The notes under the pieces: generated by a model
What the model saw: only the letters and a program-made list of their open reading frames with translations
Database searches by the model: none
What the model was told of the DNA's origin: nothing
NCBI GenBank assembly: GCA_017526585.1
Contig: JAFXRC010000073.1
Location: forward strand, 1-64,000
Length of the DNA stretch: 64,000 nucleotides
From: Fibrobacter sp.
GTDB lineage: Bacteria > Fibrobacterota > Fibrobacteria > Fibrobacterales > Fibrobacteraceae
Direction: 5' to 3'
Shown here: in pieces, positions 1 to 7,288 of the stretch
How the letters are laid out: every line of letters starts with the position of its first letter
Numbering within the stretch: the first letter of the stretch is position 1
Made by a program: the position numbers and the translations under genes

Positions 1-457
1 CCGTGTCCGGCCGCCATACGGTCACCTTCATCACGTCGCCGGCCTTGGTGCCTTCCAGCTGCGCCATCAGGTCCTCATTGGAGCCGATCACATTGCCGTT
101 GACCTCCACCAGGATGTCCCCGGGCTGCAGTCCGGCCTTGGCCGCCAGCACCAGGTTCCCGAGATGCGGATGCTTGAAAAATCCTACGGGATTTGACTTG
201 AACAGCACTGCGGCCTTGGTACTTTCTAGGGTGTCGCGGAACAGAAAATCCATTCGTTCCCGTGTACCGTAAAGGTTCGCTACGGAGGGAAATTTACTTC
301 CCTTCACCTTCTCGAATCATAGCGCTGGACCGCCCTTTTCAAAGGCAATTCGGGCCATCTCTGCCATTTCCAGGTTCGGATCCACCTCGCTGTGGATACG
401 CTTCAACAGACCCGCTTTTTCCAAATCAAGCAGGGCTTGTTCTAGACTCACGTACAT
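1..457 (-). pseudogene. UbiD-family decarboxylase N-terminus with in-frame stop and PDZ-like insert (partial at left edge)
   Basis: The minus-strand reading begins at ATG 457 (preceded by GGGGA) and gives 46 residues that match the UbiD N-terminus (VDPNLEMAEMARIAFEKGG). A TGA at 319-317 follows, where the family has a second hydrophobic residue in GPALLFE. The same frame then continues with typical UbiD sequence (FEKVKGSKFPSVANLYGTRE, then FLFRDTLEST) to the window edge. UbiD proteins are prenylated-FMN decarboxylases, in menaquinone or ubiquinone synthesis among other roles. After FFKHPHL the frame turns into a PDZ-like half domain (AAKAGLQPGDILVEVNGN), which I do not expect in UbiD. The gene lies 25 bases after the SRPBCC gene on the same strand. 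It may be a nonsense-mutated pseudogene, a sequencing error (TTA or TTG read as TGA), or a chimeric assembly. Confidence 0.6.
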
Positions 458-482
458 GGAATTCCCCAGGTTGTAGATACCC

Positions 483-977
483 CTAGCCTGCGGTGGCGCT
501 CTGGTCCAGGGCCTCGATGGACTGGGTTTTCTTCTGGGCCTCGTAGGCGAGCATCACGTCTCGCGTATCCTTGCGGGAATAAATGCCGTAGACGATATTG
601 GTCTTGTCGATGATCTCGGCGAAGGTCTCTTCGGGAATGTCGGTGAACCCCTGGAATCGCATTTCATCGTAGCAGGCGGTCATGTTCCCTTCATCTACAA
701 AGCTGTGCTTGGCAGTGAACCCGCGGAACGGGCCTTCGCTGAGCCGTACAGTAATGCTGTTGTCCTTGATGGAACTGACAATGCCGGTCCACTTCAGGGT
801 CTTGAACCCCCATTGCAGGTTGTAGCGGACCGTGGCGCCTGGAACCAGTTCTTTTGGGAAGGTATAGTGTAACTGGGGGTTCGGTCCGATCTGTAAATTC
901 ATCGGGGCGTATTGCAGCGTCTCCATAACGTTCTTCAAGGAGAACTCTTGCCACGATGTTTGACTCAGTTGGACCAT
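483..977 (-). CDS. SRPBCC (START-like) fold protein
   Basis: This 164-residue protein has no signal peptide. Its pattern is that of the SRPBCC helix-grip fold: a beta-rich N-terminal half (LHYTFPKELVPGATVRYNL), a central strand segment around VSSIKDNSITVRLSEGPF, then the family-like FVDEGNMTACYDEMRF, where many members carry T-x-x-x-D-x-x-x-F, and a C-terminal helix. Members bind lipids, polyketides or other hydrophobic ligands in the cytoplasm; no substrate can be read from the sequence. It is co-directional with the UbiD-like gene 25 bases downstream, so a common transcript is likely. The assignment rests on overall pattern rather than catalytic residues. Confidence 0.65.
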   Translation of the reverse strand: MVQLSQTSWQEFSLKNVMETLQYAPMNLQIGPNPQLHYTFPKELVPGATVRYNLQWGFKTLKWTGIVSSIKDNSITVRLSEGPFRGFTAKHSFVDEGNMTACYDEMRFQGFTDIPEETFAEIIDKTNIVYGIYSRKDTRDVMLAYEAQKKTQSIEALDQSATAG

Positions 978-1008
978 ACGTAAAAAATGTAGTAAAAAGG
1001 TGTTGTAC

Positions 1009-1326
1009 CTAGAATTCGAAGTCTACTGCACGGCGTTCCGTGACCACCTTTTTCACGAAGGCCACGATAGCCTGGTGTTCCGGATGTCCCTGATAAAAAT
1101 CCAGCGCTTCCTTGGTGCGGAAAGTGGTGTCCAGGGCGATGTCGTACTCCACGTCGCCATTCCCGAGTTCGGCCTTGCCGAAGTTCAGCCCGGATTCGAT
1201 GCTCACTAGGCCTGGAATTTTACCTTCCAGGGCGTGGAAGGCGTCCACCATCTTTTGGCCGTTCTCCTTGGCGGTAGCACCTTCGGCCTCAGTTTTCAGT
1301 TTCCAGAATACGATGTGTCTGATCAT
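1009..1326 (-). CDS. Dabb family (stress-responsive alpha/beta barrel) protein
   Basis: This 105-residue protein starts MIRHIVFWKLK, the characteristic N-terminus of the dimeric alpha/beta-barrel (Dabb) family. It also has the usual central GLVSIESGLNF and the YDIALDTTFRTKEALDFYQ segment, ending near HPEHQAIVAFVKKVV. Family members are small cytoplasmic ferredoxin-like-fold dimers of varied or unknown function. Length is normal for the family. Its start overlaps the stop of the upstream glycosyltransferase gene by four bases (ATGA at 1323-1326), so the two are translationally coupled. The catalytic role, if any, is unknown. Confidence 0.8.
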   Translation of the reverse strand: MIRHIVFWKLKTEAEGATAKENGQKMVDAFHALEGKIPGLVSIESGLNFGKAELGNGDVEYDIALDTTFRTKEALDFYQGHPEHQAIVAFVKKVVTERRAVDFEF

Positions 1327-2522
1327 GAATTCCTCTTTTCTTGATAAAGTTTGTGGTAAAGGGAAAGCTGCCTCTCGAAGCAGTCGTTCCAGCTGAATTT
1401 TTCGGCGTAGGCCCGGGCGTTTTGCTTCATGACCTGCATGTCGGAGCGGTAGAGTTCCACGATGGCGTCGGCCAGGGCGTGGGGCGTGCGCTCCCTCAGG
1501 ATGGTGCCCGCTTTTGATTCCGTTACATGTTCAAAGGCAGCCCCTGTTTTGGCCCCTATTTGAGCGTTCCCGCTGGCCATGCTCTCCAGAATAGAAAGCC
1601 CGAAGGTCTCCCAGCCCGAAAGAGCGAGCCCCATGTCTACACTGGCGTAATGCCGGGCCATCTCATCGATGGACTTGATAAAGCCTACATAGCGGATATG
1701 CTGGTACTTTTGAACGGCCTCTTTGACTTGAGGCAAATAAGGCCCTGTTCCCGCCAGTATAATTTCAGGCTCAATGCCTAGCCGCTCTGTCAGCTCATCG
1801 TAAGCGCTGAGCAAAAGCTCGATACCCTTCTCCTCGCAAAAACGGTGGGGAAAGAAGATGGTAAGTCGGTCGGGATTTCCGCCCTTGAAGTCGGCCACCA
1901 GGGCTTCGTCACGCTTGGTAGGCGCAAACATCTGGATGTCGCAACCCAGCGGAATCCAGTGACTATGGGGGAGGCGGCGCCTTTCCAGGCGTTCCATAAC
2001 TTCCTTACAGGACACCTGGATACCGTCGAACTTCTTGAATTCTTGACGGGCGTACCAGAAGGCAATTCTTTCGGCAAGCTTCCCGAACAAACTGCCTAGT
2101 TTGTTTGCAACAGGCCTGCCCACGTAAGTGACGGGGAAATCAGCATGCCAAAAGCTGAGAAGAATGGCTTCGGGACAAATTCTCTTGGCCGCTTTGCGCA
2201 CTACTGTTGGCAGAATGTAGGGAGAACCCACTTCGATTACCTGGGGTATGTACTTTTTCAGTATGGGGCGAATCTGTTTCTGCTTCCAGATAAAGCGGTA
2301 TTCCCAGTTGCCAGGAAATCGGTAAGCCTCGACATGCTCGATAATCAGGCCTGATCCCCGTTTTTCGGTAAAGGTTCTGCTGTCTGGCATCACGAAAACG
2401 CTCAGGACATCTTGACGGCCTTCATAAAAGGCCATCTTCTGCAGGTGGTAACGCCTAACACCCCCTCCGGAAGGGCTCCAGAAGTTGTTAAAATCAACGA
2501 TGGTAAATGGCGCTTGTGGCAT
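1323..2522 (-). CDS. Family 4 (GT-B) glycosyltransferase
   Basis: This 399-residue protein is a GT-B retaining glycosyltransferase. The N-terminal half has the acceptor-side glycine-rich loop (FWSPSGGGVRRY, about residues 13-24). The C-terminal half carries the donor-site signature: FFPHRFCEEKGIELLL, IILAGTGPY, then GWETFGLSILESMASG with the E-x7-E pair (about residues 310-325). Such enzymes transfer a sugar from a nucleotide-sugar donor to glycan or lipid acceptors at the cytoplasmic face. The acceptor cannot be inferred. The gene overlaps the downstream Dabb gene by four bases and starts 11 bases after the upstream primase-helicase-like gene, so it sits in the middle of a short minus-strand operon. 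Confidence 0.88.
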   Translation of the reverse strand: MPQAPFTIVDFNNFWSPSGGGVRRYHLQKMAFYEGRQDVLSVFVMPDSRTFTEKRGSGLIIEHVEAYRFPGNWEYRFIWKQKQIRPILKKYIPQVIEVGSPYILPTVVRKAAKRICPEAILLSFWHADFPVTYVGRPVANKLGSLFGKLAERIAFWYARQEFKKFDGIQVSCKEVMERLERRRLPHSHWIPLGCDIQMFAPTKRDEALVADFKGGNPDRLTIFFPHRFCEEKGIELLLSAYDELTERLGIEPEIILAGTGPYLPQVKEAVQKYQHIRYVGFIKSIDEMARHYASVDMGLALSGWETFGLSILESMASGNAQIGAKTGAAFEHVTESKAGTILRERTPHALADAIVELYRSDMQVMKQNARAYAEKFSWNDCFERQLSLYHKLYQEKRNS

Positions 2523-2533
2523 GAGGGCCAGGT

Positions 2534-4417
2534 CTACTCGGCTTCCTGCATCTTGTTGGATAGGGGGTCAATGTAGATGGGGCAGTTGTACTTATGGCTT
2601 ACGCCCAGTCGGTTGGAATTGACGGAAAGGGTAAGCGTCTTGTGCTGGGAGTCCAGCCAGTAGATGGCATCGGAGTCACGCAGGTAAGGCCTCGGCCCTT
2701 CAAATCCTTCTTCGGTAGGAATCAGCTCTCCACCAAGGAATAGCGGAATGTCCAGACTCTTGTACAGGTCCAGCATCACGAAGGACCTGCGTTCGTGAAT
2801 GTCATCCAGTTCAAGTCGGCCGTCTATTTTCAAGTGGTCCAGACCGTCAATCATCACGATCAAATCTGAATTCTGTTTCCGCTCCTCTTTCAAGATACTC
2901 ATCATCTCGTTATTGTCGAAGGTGGGGTAGTCTTCCCAGATTTCGAGGCGGTTGGTGCGGACTAGGTTCATGAGCTTTTTGGTGGCTTCGAGAATCTTGC
3001 CGTTAATCTGGTCATCTTCATTTTGCTTTCTAACCGTGAGGATGGACTCGCCGGTTTCCATGGCCACCATACGGTCGAAAATCTGCCGACGGGGTGTCTC
3101 CAGGGCGATGTAGATGATCTTCAAAATGGGGTTGCTGTCTATAAGGTCTAGGGCCAGGCTGGACAATAGTGAGGTCTTGAGTCCGAAAGGCTTAGAAGAA
3201 ACGAAGAAACACCCGGACTGGATGCCGTCAATCTCCTTGGTGAGTTTCGGGAAATTGTTTAGAGTGTAACCCACGCTGGTATCAGGAGGGCAGCCCATGG
3301 CGGCGTCGTAGTTTTCCTTGATGTCCTGGAGCAGCATGGAACGGCGGTGGGTATGCACCGTATCTTCTTCGGTCTTGTCGATAAGGTCGATAAGATAATC
3401 AGCACCCTTATCGCGGACCAGTATGTCAACCGTCTCATCCTTGGACAGCACGATGGACTTGAATCTCATATCCAGTTCCTCGGCCATCTTCAGGTAGCCC
3501 TGGATACGATATTCCTGCTCACGGCGGTTGTCTTCACGCCGGAGTATCACTGTCGCTGAATCTGCACCGCAGGCCTTGAGCTTGTAAAGGTGGCTCAGGG
3601 ACAGGTCCTGGTACATGGTGGAAACTACACCCGGGATACCTGCCAGATCCGCAGTTAAGGCGTCAAAGAAGCCTTCCACGATGATGGGGCTGGTGTTTTC
3701 GGGCTGGATGTTAAAAGGAATGTCGCTGGGGCCAGAGGCGAAGGATACGTACGGGTGAGGCTTGCCGTCATCTTCCATAAGGCGCCCATAGACGGAGTGT
3801 ATCAGCCCCTTGGAGTTGCGGGCAGGAATGGTTATTCGTGGCTCGTGGTAGGCCTCCAGGTTATCCAGGTAGAAACTTACATGGTGGCGCTCTAATCCCG
3901 AAAGCATGCAGTAGCTAAAGAAGGGTTCCGGGTCGCCACTATAGTAGCCTAGTCCGTAGAGCTGGGCCTGACCGATGCTCCAGCCTCTGGATTGCAGAAA
4001 TTCTTCGGAAGAAGGGCTTTTGCAGGCGGCCCAGTGGCAATACCGGACAAAGCATTCCAGAACTTTTGACTTTTCGCCACCGACTTCCTTTAGCCATAGG
4101 CGGTCATCTTGCTTGGAATCCTGTTCCTGTTCCAGCCCTCCTAGAAATTCAAGGGCTTCGGCTCTTGCGGCGGGTTCTTCCATGCCGTTGAAACGGCTCC
4201 GCATGACAAACTCGACCAGGTCGCCTTCGCTACCGCACTGGAGGCAACGGTACCGCCAGTAACCCAGGGCGTCATAAAAGAACAGGGAAGTCTCTTCGGG
4301 AGCGTGGAACGGACAGCTGGCAATAAGGTTTCTGCCCCATCGACTTAAAGGAATTCCCAACTGGCGGGGGTGTGTTTTTACATGAGCAAAACTTGTATTA
4401 TCCTGGTCGATAAGCAT
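2534..4417 (-). CDS. Primase-helicase-like protein (CHC2 zinc finger, Toprim, RecA-fold ATPase) with altered active sites
   Basis: This 627-residue protein is laid out like a fused DnaG-DnaB (phage T7 gp4-type) protein. A CHC2 zinc finger is present with C35, H38, C58 and C61 (CPFH then CLQCG). A Toprim-like segment carries the conserved acid in IIVEGFFDAL near residue 248. A C-terminal RecA-like domain has Walker B VMIDGLDHL near residue 522. Two sites look altered: the Walker A region reads SKPFGLKTS where G-x4-G-K-T is expected, and the Toprim D-x-D segment reads LRREDNRRE. It could be a nucleic-acid-binding relative that has lost primase or helicase activity, or a divergent active enzyme. 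It is divergent from ruvC (start 4497) and heads the operon with the glycosyltransferase. No phage genes surround it. Confidence 0.7.
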   Translation of the reverse strand: MLIDQDNTSFAHVKTHPRQLGIPLSRWGRNLIASCPFHAPEETSLFFYDALGYWRYRCLQCGSEGDLVEFVMRSRFNGMEEPAARAEALEFLGGLEQEQDSKQDDRLWLKEVGGEKSKVLECFVRYCHWAACKSPSSEEFLQSRGWSIGQAQLYGLGYYSGDPEPFFSYCMLSGLERHHVSFYLDNLEAYHEPRITIPARNSKGLIHSVYGRLMEDDGKPHPYVSFASGPSDIPFNIQPENTSPIIVEGFFDALTADLAGIPGVVSTMYQDLSLSHLYKLKACGADSATVILRREDNRREQEYRIQGYLKMAEELDMRFKSIVLSKDETVDILVRDKGADYLIDLIDKTEEDTVHTHRRSMLLQDIKENYDAAMGCPPDTSVGYTLNNFPKLTKEIDGIQSGCFFVSSKPFGLKTSLLSSLALDLIDSNPILKIIYIALETPRRQIFDRMVAMETGESILTVRKQNEDDQINGKILEATKKLMNLVRTNRLEIWEDYPTFDNNEMMSILKEERKQNSDLIVMIDGLDHLKIDGRLELDDIHERRSFVMLDLYKSLDIPLFLGGELIPTEEGFEGPRPYLRDSDAIYWLDSQHKTLTLSVNSNRLGVSHKYNCPIYIDPLSNKMQEAE

Positions 4418-4496
4418 AGGGAGCCTCCATATAGGAATCTAATAAAAAATACCTTGAATGGAACACTTTTTTGGACATTTTATCTACTTTTTGGCT

Positions 4497-5063
4497 ATGG
4501 TTATTCTCGGCATCGACCCGGGCTCTATTACGACGGGATATGCTTTCCTGGAAAAGACGGAAAGGTCTTTTCGGGTGTTGGAATATGGGACTCTCCATGC
4601 TCCCGCTACCAAGAATTTAGAAGATCGTCTGGTACATATTGTAGGCCGGCTGGAGGCCCTGCTGGACAATTACCGTCCCGAGGCCCTGGCCATGGAAGGG
4701 GTGTTCTTTGCAAAGAACGCCAAGAGTGCCCTGGTGCTCGGGCATATTCGCGGGGCAGTGCTTGTGGCTTGCCGCAAGCGAGGCATGACCTTTAACGAGT
4801 ACCCGCCCAAGGTAGTCAAGCAGTCCGTTACGGGAGACGGGTCGGCCTCCAAGGAACAGGTGGCCCGCATGGTCTTCGCTCAGCTAGGGATAGAGGGTGG
4901 CGACCTCCCTCTGGATGCGTCTGATGCCCTGGCTATCGCCTGGACTCACGGAAATCCGTCGCCCCTGACGGAGACCCTCAAGAAACGGGTGCCTACCCGT
5001 AAGAAGAAAGCCTCTGTTCAACAGTGGAAGGACCTGATAAAGAAGATGGGGGTAGAGGTTTAA
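4497..5063 (+). CDS. ruvC: Crossover junction endodeoxyribonuclease RuvC
   Basis: The product (188 residues) is the Holliday-junction resolvase that cuts four-way junctions left by recombination, working with RuvAB. The RNase H-like catalytic acids are visible: D in ILGIDPGS at residue 6, E in LAMEGVFFAKN, and the paired acids in LDASDALAIAW. I start at ATG 4497, which gives the family-standard MVILGIDPG; an ATG at 4458 would add 13 non-homologous residues. The stop overlaps the next start (TAATG at 5061-5065), so it is coupled to the M15 peptidase. ruvA and ruvB are not in the window. Confidence 0.95.
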   Translation: MVILGIDPGSITTGYAFLEKTERSFRVLEYGTLHAPATKNLEDRLVHIVGRLEALLDNYRPEALAMEGVFFAKNAKSALVLGHIRGAVLVACRKRGMTFNEYPPKVVKQSVTGDGSASKEQVARMVFAQLGIEGGDLPLDASDALAIAWTHGNPSPLTETLKKRVPTRKKKASVQQWKDLIKKMGVEV

Positions 5064-5743
5064 TGGAACGTACTGCTGAAGATTTGCTGCCTTATGGGCT
5101 TGGAAAGCCGAACCTCGTAGAAGCGGCGCCGGGCTATTTTGTGGATGCCGAAATTCTGCCTTTTTTGAACAAACTAAAGAATGAAGTTGCAGAGGAAGGC
5201 TTTGAGCTCCGCATAGAATCGGCTTACCGCCCCTTTGAACGGCAACTTTCCATCTGGAACCGCAAGGCTTGCGGGGAGTTGCCTCTGCTTTCGGCAGAAG
5301 GCGTGCCGATGGAGCGCCCCCAGGATGAAGAAGAACTGATGTACGCCATTCTTACCTGGTCGGCATTACCGGGGGCGAGCCGCCATCATTTGGGTACGGA
5401 CATTGACGTTGTGGATGGCAGGGCCTGTCCCGAAGGTTACGAAGTGCAACTCACGCCGGAAGAGTGCTCTGGAATGTTTGCTCGTTTCCACAAGTTTTTA
5501 GATGAGCGGTTTGCGGCCGGCAACGCCTTTGGTTTTGACCGTGTATTCGTTCCCGGCCGCGGAAAGATTCGGCCCGAAGGTTGGCATATTGCGCATCTGC
5601 CCACCTCCCGAAAACGTCTGGAACATTTCTCGCTGGATACCTTGCGGAAAATCTACGAAGGCTCGGATATGGCCTGCAAGAAGGTGGTCCTTGCGCGCCT
5701 CTCACAACTTGCTGAGGAGTACATCTATCCATATTTTATCTGA
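5063..5743 (+). CDS. M15-family D-alanyl-D-alanine carboxypeptidase (VanY-like)
   Basis: This 226-residue protein is a zinc peptidase of family M15 that trims the terminal D-Ala from peptidoglycan stem peptides. Key signatures are IESAYRPFERQ, then SRHHLGTDIDVVDG holding the zinc ligands His and Asp of S-x-H-x2-G-x2-x-D, and EGWHIAHL with the last zinc His. No signal peptide or lipobox is visible at the N-terminus, so secretion is uncertain; recycling in the cytoplasm is possible. I chose ATG 5063, which overlaps the ruvC stop, over an upstream in-frame ATG inside ruvC. The next gene encodes another peptidoglycan-peptide hydrolase, which supports a cell-wall recycling role. Confidence 0.85.
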   Translation: MERTAEDLLPYGLGKPNLVEAAPGYFVDAEILPFLNKLKNEVAEEGFELRIESAYRPFERQLSIWNRKACGELPLLSAEGVPMERPQDEEELMYAILTWSALPGASRHHLGTDIDVVDGRACPEGYEVQLTPEECSGMFARFHKFLDERFAAGNAFGFDRVFVPGRGKIRPEGWHIAHLPTSRKRLEHFSLDTLRKIYEGSDMACKKVVLARLSQLAEEYIYPYFI

Positions 5744-5768
5744 TGTGGAATGTGGAGTGAGTAATGCT

Positions 5769-6458
5769 ATGCTTTCTGGAACCTTACATCTAAAATCCAC
5801 CGCTTATGGTACTAGCGTTCTGGGCTCGCCGCTCCTTTATTTCCCTTGCAAGAGCCAGTGTGACCTTCTTGTTATGGCAGGAATCCACGGTGAGGAACCA
5901 GAGACTACGTTTCTCTTGAGTCGCGCATTGCGGGTATTTGACGGTAATCTTGAATCAACGGCTTTCGTTCTATGTGCCAATCCCGACGGAGTGACCCTTG
6001 GTACAAGGGGTAACGCAAATGGTGTAGACCTGAACCGCAATTTCCCGACGGAAAACTGGAACGCCGCCCCGGTACGGTCCCGCTCTATTCTGGAAGCGGA
6101 ACGGGATATGGAACTTTCGACGGGCTCTGCTCCCGCCAGTGAACCCGAGGTCAACGCTATAATAGGGTTAATAGAACAAATCCGCCCTCGGGCGGTAGTA
6201 TCGCTTCACAGTCCGATTGGCTGTATCGATGCCCCCGAAGAAACGGAACTTGTTAAGTCTCTCCAGGCGGTATTCAATGTTCCATACGTTAAGGACATCG
6301 GATACAAAACACCAGGCAGCTTTGGTACCTGGTGCAAAGAACGTAATCTGGAATGTGTTACGGTGGAACTTCCGAGGCTTGCTCCCGAGCTTTTGTACGA
6401 GCGTTACGGGAAAGGCCTGGTCGAGTTTCTAAAACTCAAGTCCCTTTCGAAGCCTTAG
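5769..6458 (+). CDS. mpaA: M14 zinc carboxypeptidase, MpaA-like murein peptide amidase
   Basis: This 229-residue protein resembles MpaA, which removes D-Glu-meso-diaminopimelate-type residues from murein tripeptides during wall recycling. The zinc site is visible as MAGIHGEEPET (H-x2-E) with the third ligand in VVSLHSPIG, and the substrate loop NANGVDLNRNFPT is typical of M14. The probable general-base Glu lies in CVTVELPR. ATG 5769 follows GGAG at 5753-5756; in-frame GTG codons at 5745 and 5757 are alternatives. It follows the M15 peptidase by 25 bases. Its last 23 bases overlap the convergent pssA gene on the other strand. Confidence 0.82.
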   Translation: MLSGTLHLKSTAYGTSVLGSPLLYFPCKSQCDLLVMAGIHGEEPETTFLLSRALRVFDGNLESTAFVLCANPDGVTLGTRGNANGVDLNRNFPTENWNAAPVRSRSILEAERDMELSTGSAPASEPEVNAIIGLIEQIRPRAVVSLHSPIGCIDAPEETELVKSLQAVFNVPYVKDIGYKTPGSFGTWCKERNLECVTVELPRLAPELLYERYGKGLVEFLKLKSLSKP

Positions 6459-7236
6459 CCTCTTCGATGATCTTGCTACGGTTGATCAGGCCCACGCTAA
6501 AGCCGATAACCAGATAGCAACCGCCAAGAACCAGCAAGTATTCCAAAACGTAGGGAACCTTTTCCGAAACGAACATGAAGCCGGCGATGTAGGTAAGGAC
6601 AATCAGCACGCCCTGAAAGATGTTGAAGGCCTTATTCTTGCGGGGCTGGAGCTTGGGCAAAAACAGCGGGCTCACCATCAGAATGCCCGTAGCGAGCATC
6701 ACAAGGACGGGAATAAAGACCAATGCTGAATCCGTCAAGGAGAGCACGCCCTTGGTTTTCAGGAATATGATCAAGGTGGCGTTAATGGCGCCTGCAAAGG
6801 TAGAGGGCAGTCCAGAAAAGTGATGGTGGTAGGTGTCGGAATCGCAGGCGTTGTACTTGGCTAGGCGCATGGCGGCACAGAGTACATAGATGGAGAACGT
6901 AACTACCAGCAGGGCGGTGTTCTGCTCAAAAAATTGGGGAGCGCAGTTCTTGTAGGCAAAGAACACGCAGAAGGCGGGAGCAAGTCCGAAGGCGATAAGA
7001 TCGGCGAGGCTGTCGAACTGTGCACCGAACTCGGAACTGGCGTTCACAAGGCGTGCTGCAAATCCGTCCAGCTTGTCCAGAAGCATGCTGAGCATCACGA
7101 AATAGGCCCCCATACGGAGAGTGTCCGTAGAGGTGAACGAATCAAAGGCTCCGGTAACCCAGCAGATGGCAAAAACGCCCAACAAAAAATTCATGCTCGT
7201 AAAGGCGTTTGGCAAAATAAAACGAGATTTTCCCAC
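6436..7236 (-). CDS. pssA: CDP-diacylglycerol--serine O-phosphatidyltransferase
   Basis: This 266-residue membrane enzyme makes phosphatidylserine from CDP-diacylglycerol and serine, the first step to phosphatidylethanolamine. It carries the full CDP-alcohol phosphatidyltransferase signature D-x2-D-G-x2-A-R-x8-G-x3-D-x3-D, beginning at DKLDGFAAR and ending at FDSLADL. About seven hydrophobic helices follow. I start at GTG 7236 because AAAGGAGT lies five bases upstream at 7249-7242; an in-frame ATG at 7263 would add nine residues and lacks a site. The 3' end overlaps the convergent mpaA gene by 23 bases. The decarboxylase psd is not in the window. Confidence 0.9.
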   Translation of the reverse strand: MGKSRFILPNAFTSMNFLLGVFAICWVTGAFDSFTSTDTLRMGAYFVMLSMLLDKLDGFAARLVNASSEFGAQFDSLADLIAFGLAPAFCVFFAYKNCAPQFFEQNTALLVVTFSIYVLCAAMRLAKYNACDSDTYHHHFSGLPSTFAGAINATLIIFLKTKGVLSLTDSALVFIPVLVMLATGILMVSPLFLPKLQPRKNKAFNIFQGVLIVLTYIAGFMFVSEKVPYVLEYLLVLGGCYLVIGFSVGLINRSKIIEEAKASKGT

Positions 7237-7241
7237 AATTG

Positions 7242-7249
7242 ACTCCTTT
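7242..7249 (-). promoter_or_regulatory. Ribosome-binding site deciding the pssA start
   Basis: AAAGGAGT on the minus strand lies five bases before GTG 7236. It favours the GTG start over the upstream in-frame ATG at 7263. Confidence 0.7.
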
Positions 7250-7288
7250 TTAATTCGAACCAAAGTTAATAAATGAGGCTGGCTAAGC

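Noticed and set aside
3-272. Plus-strand open frame at the left edge
   Set aside because: The minus strand reads as UbiD and PDZ-like protein, so this frame is a shadow.
317-319. TGA read as selenocysteine in the UbiD-like gene
   Set aside because: UbiD proteins are expected to have Leu or another hydrophobic residue here, not Cys, and I saw no obvious selenocysteine-insertion hairpin directly after it.
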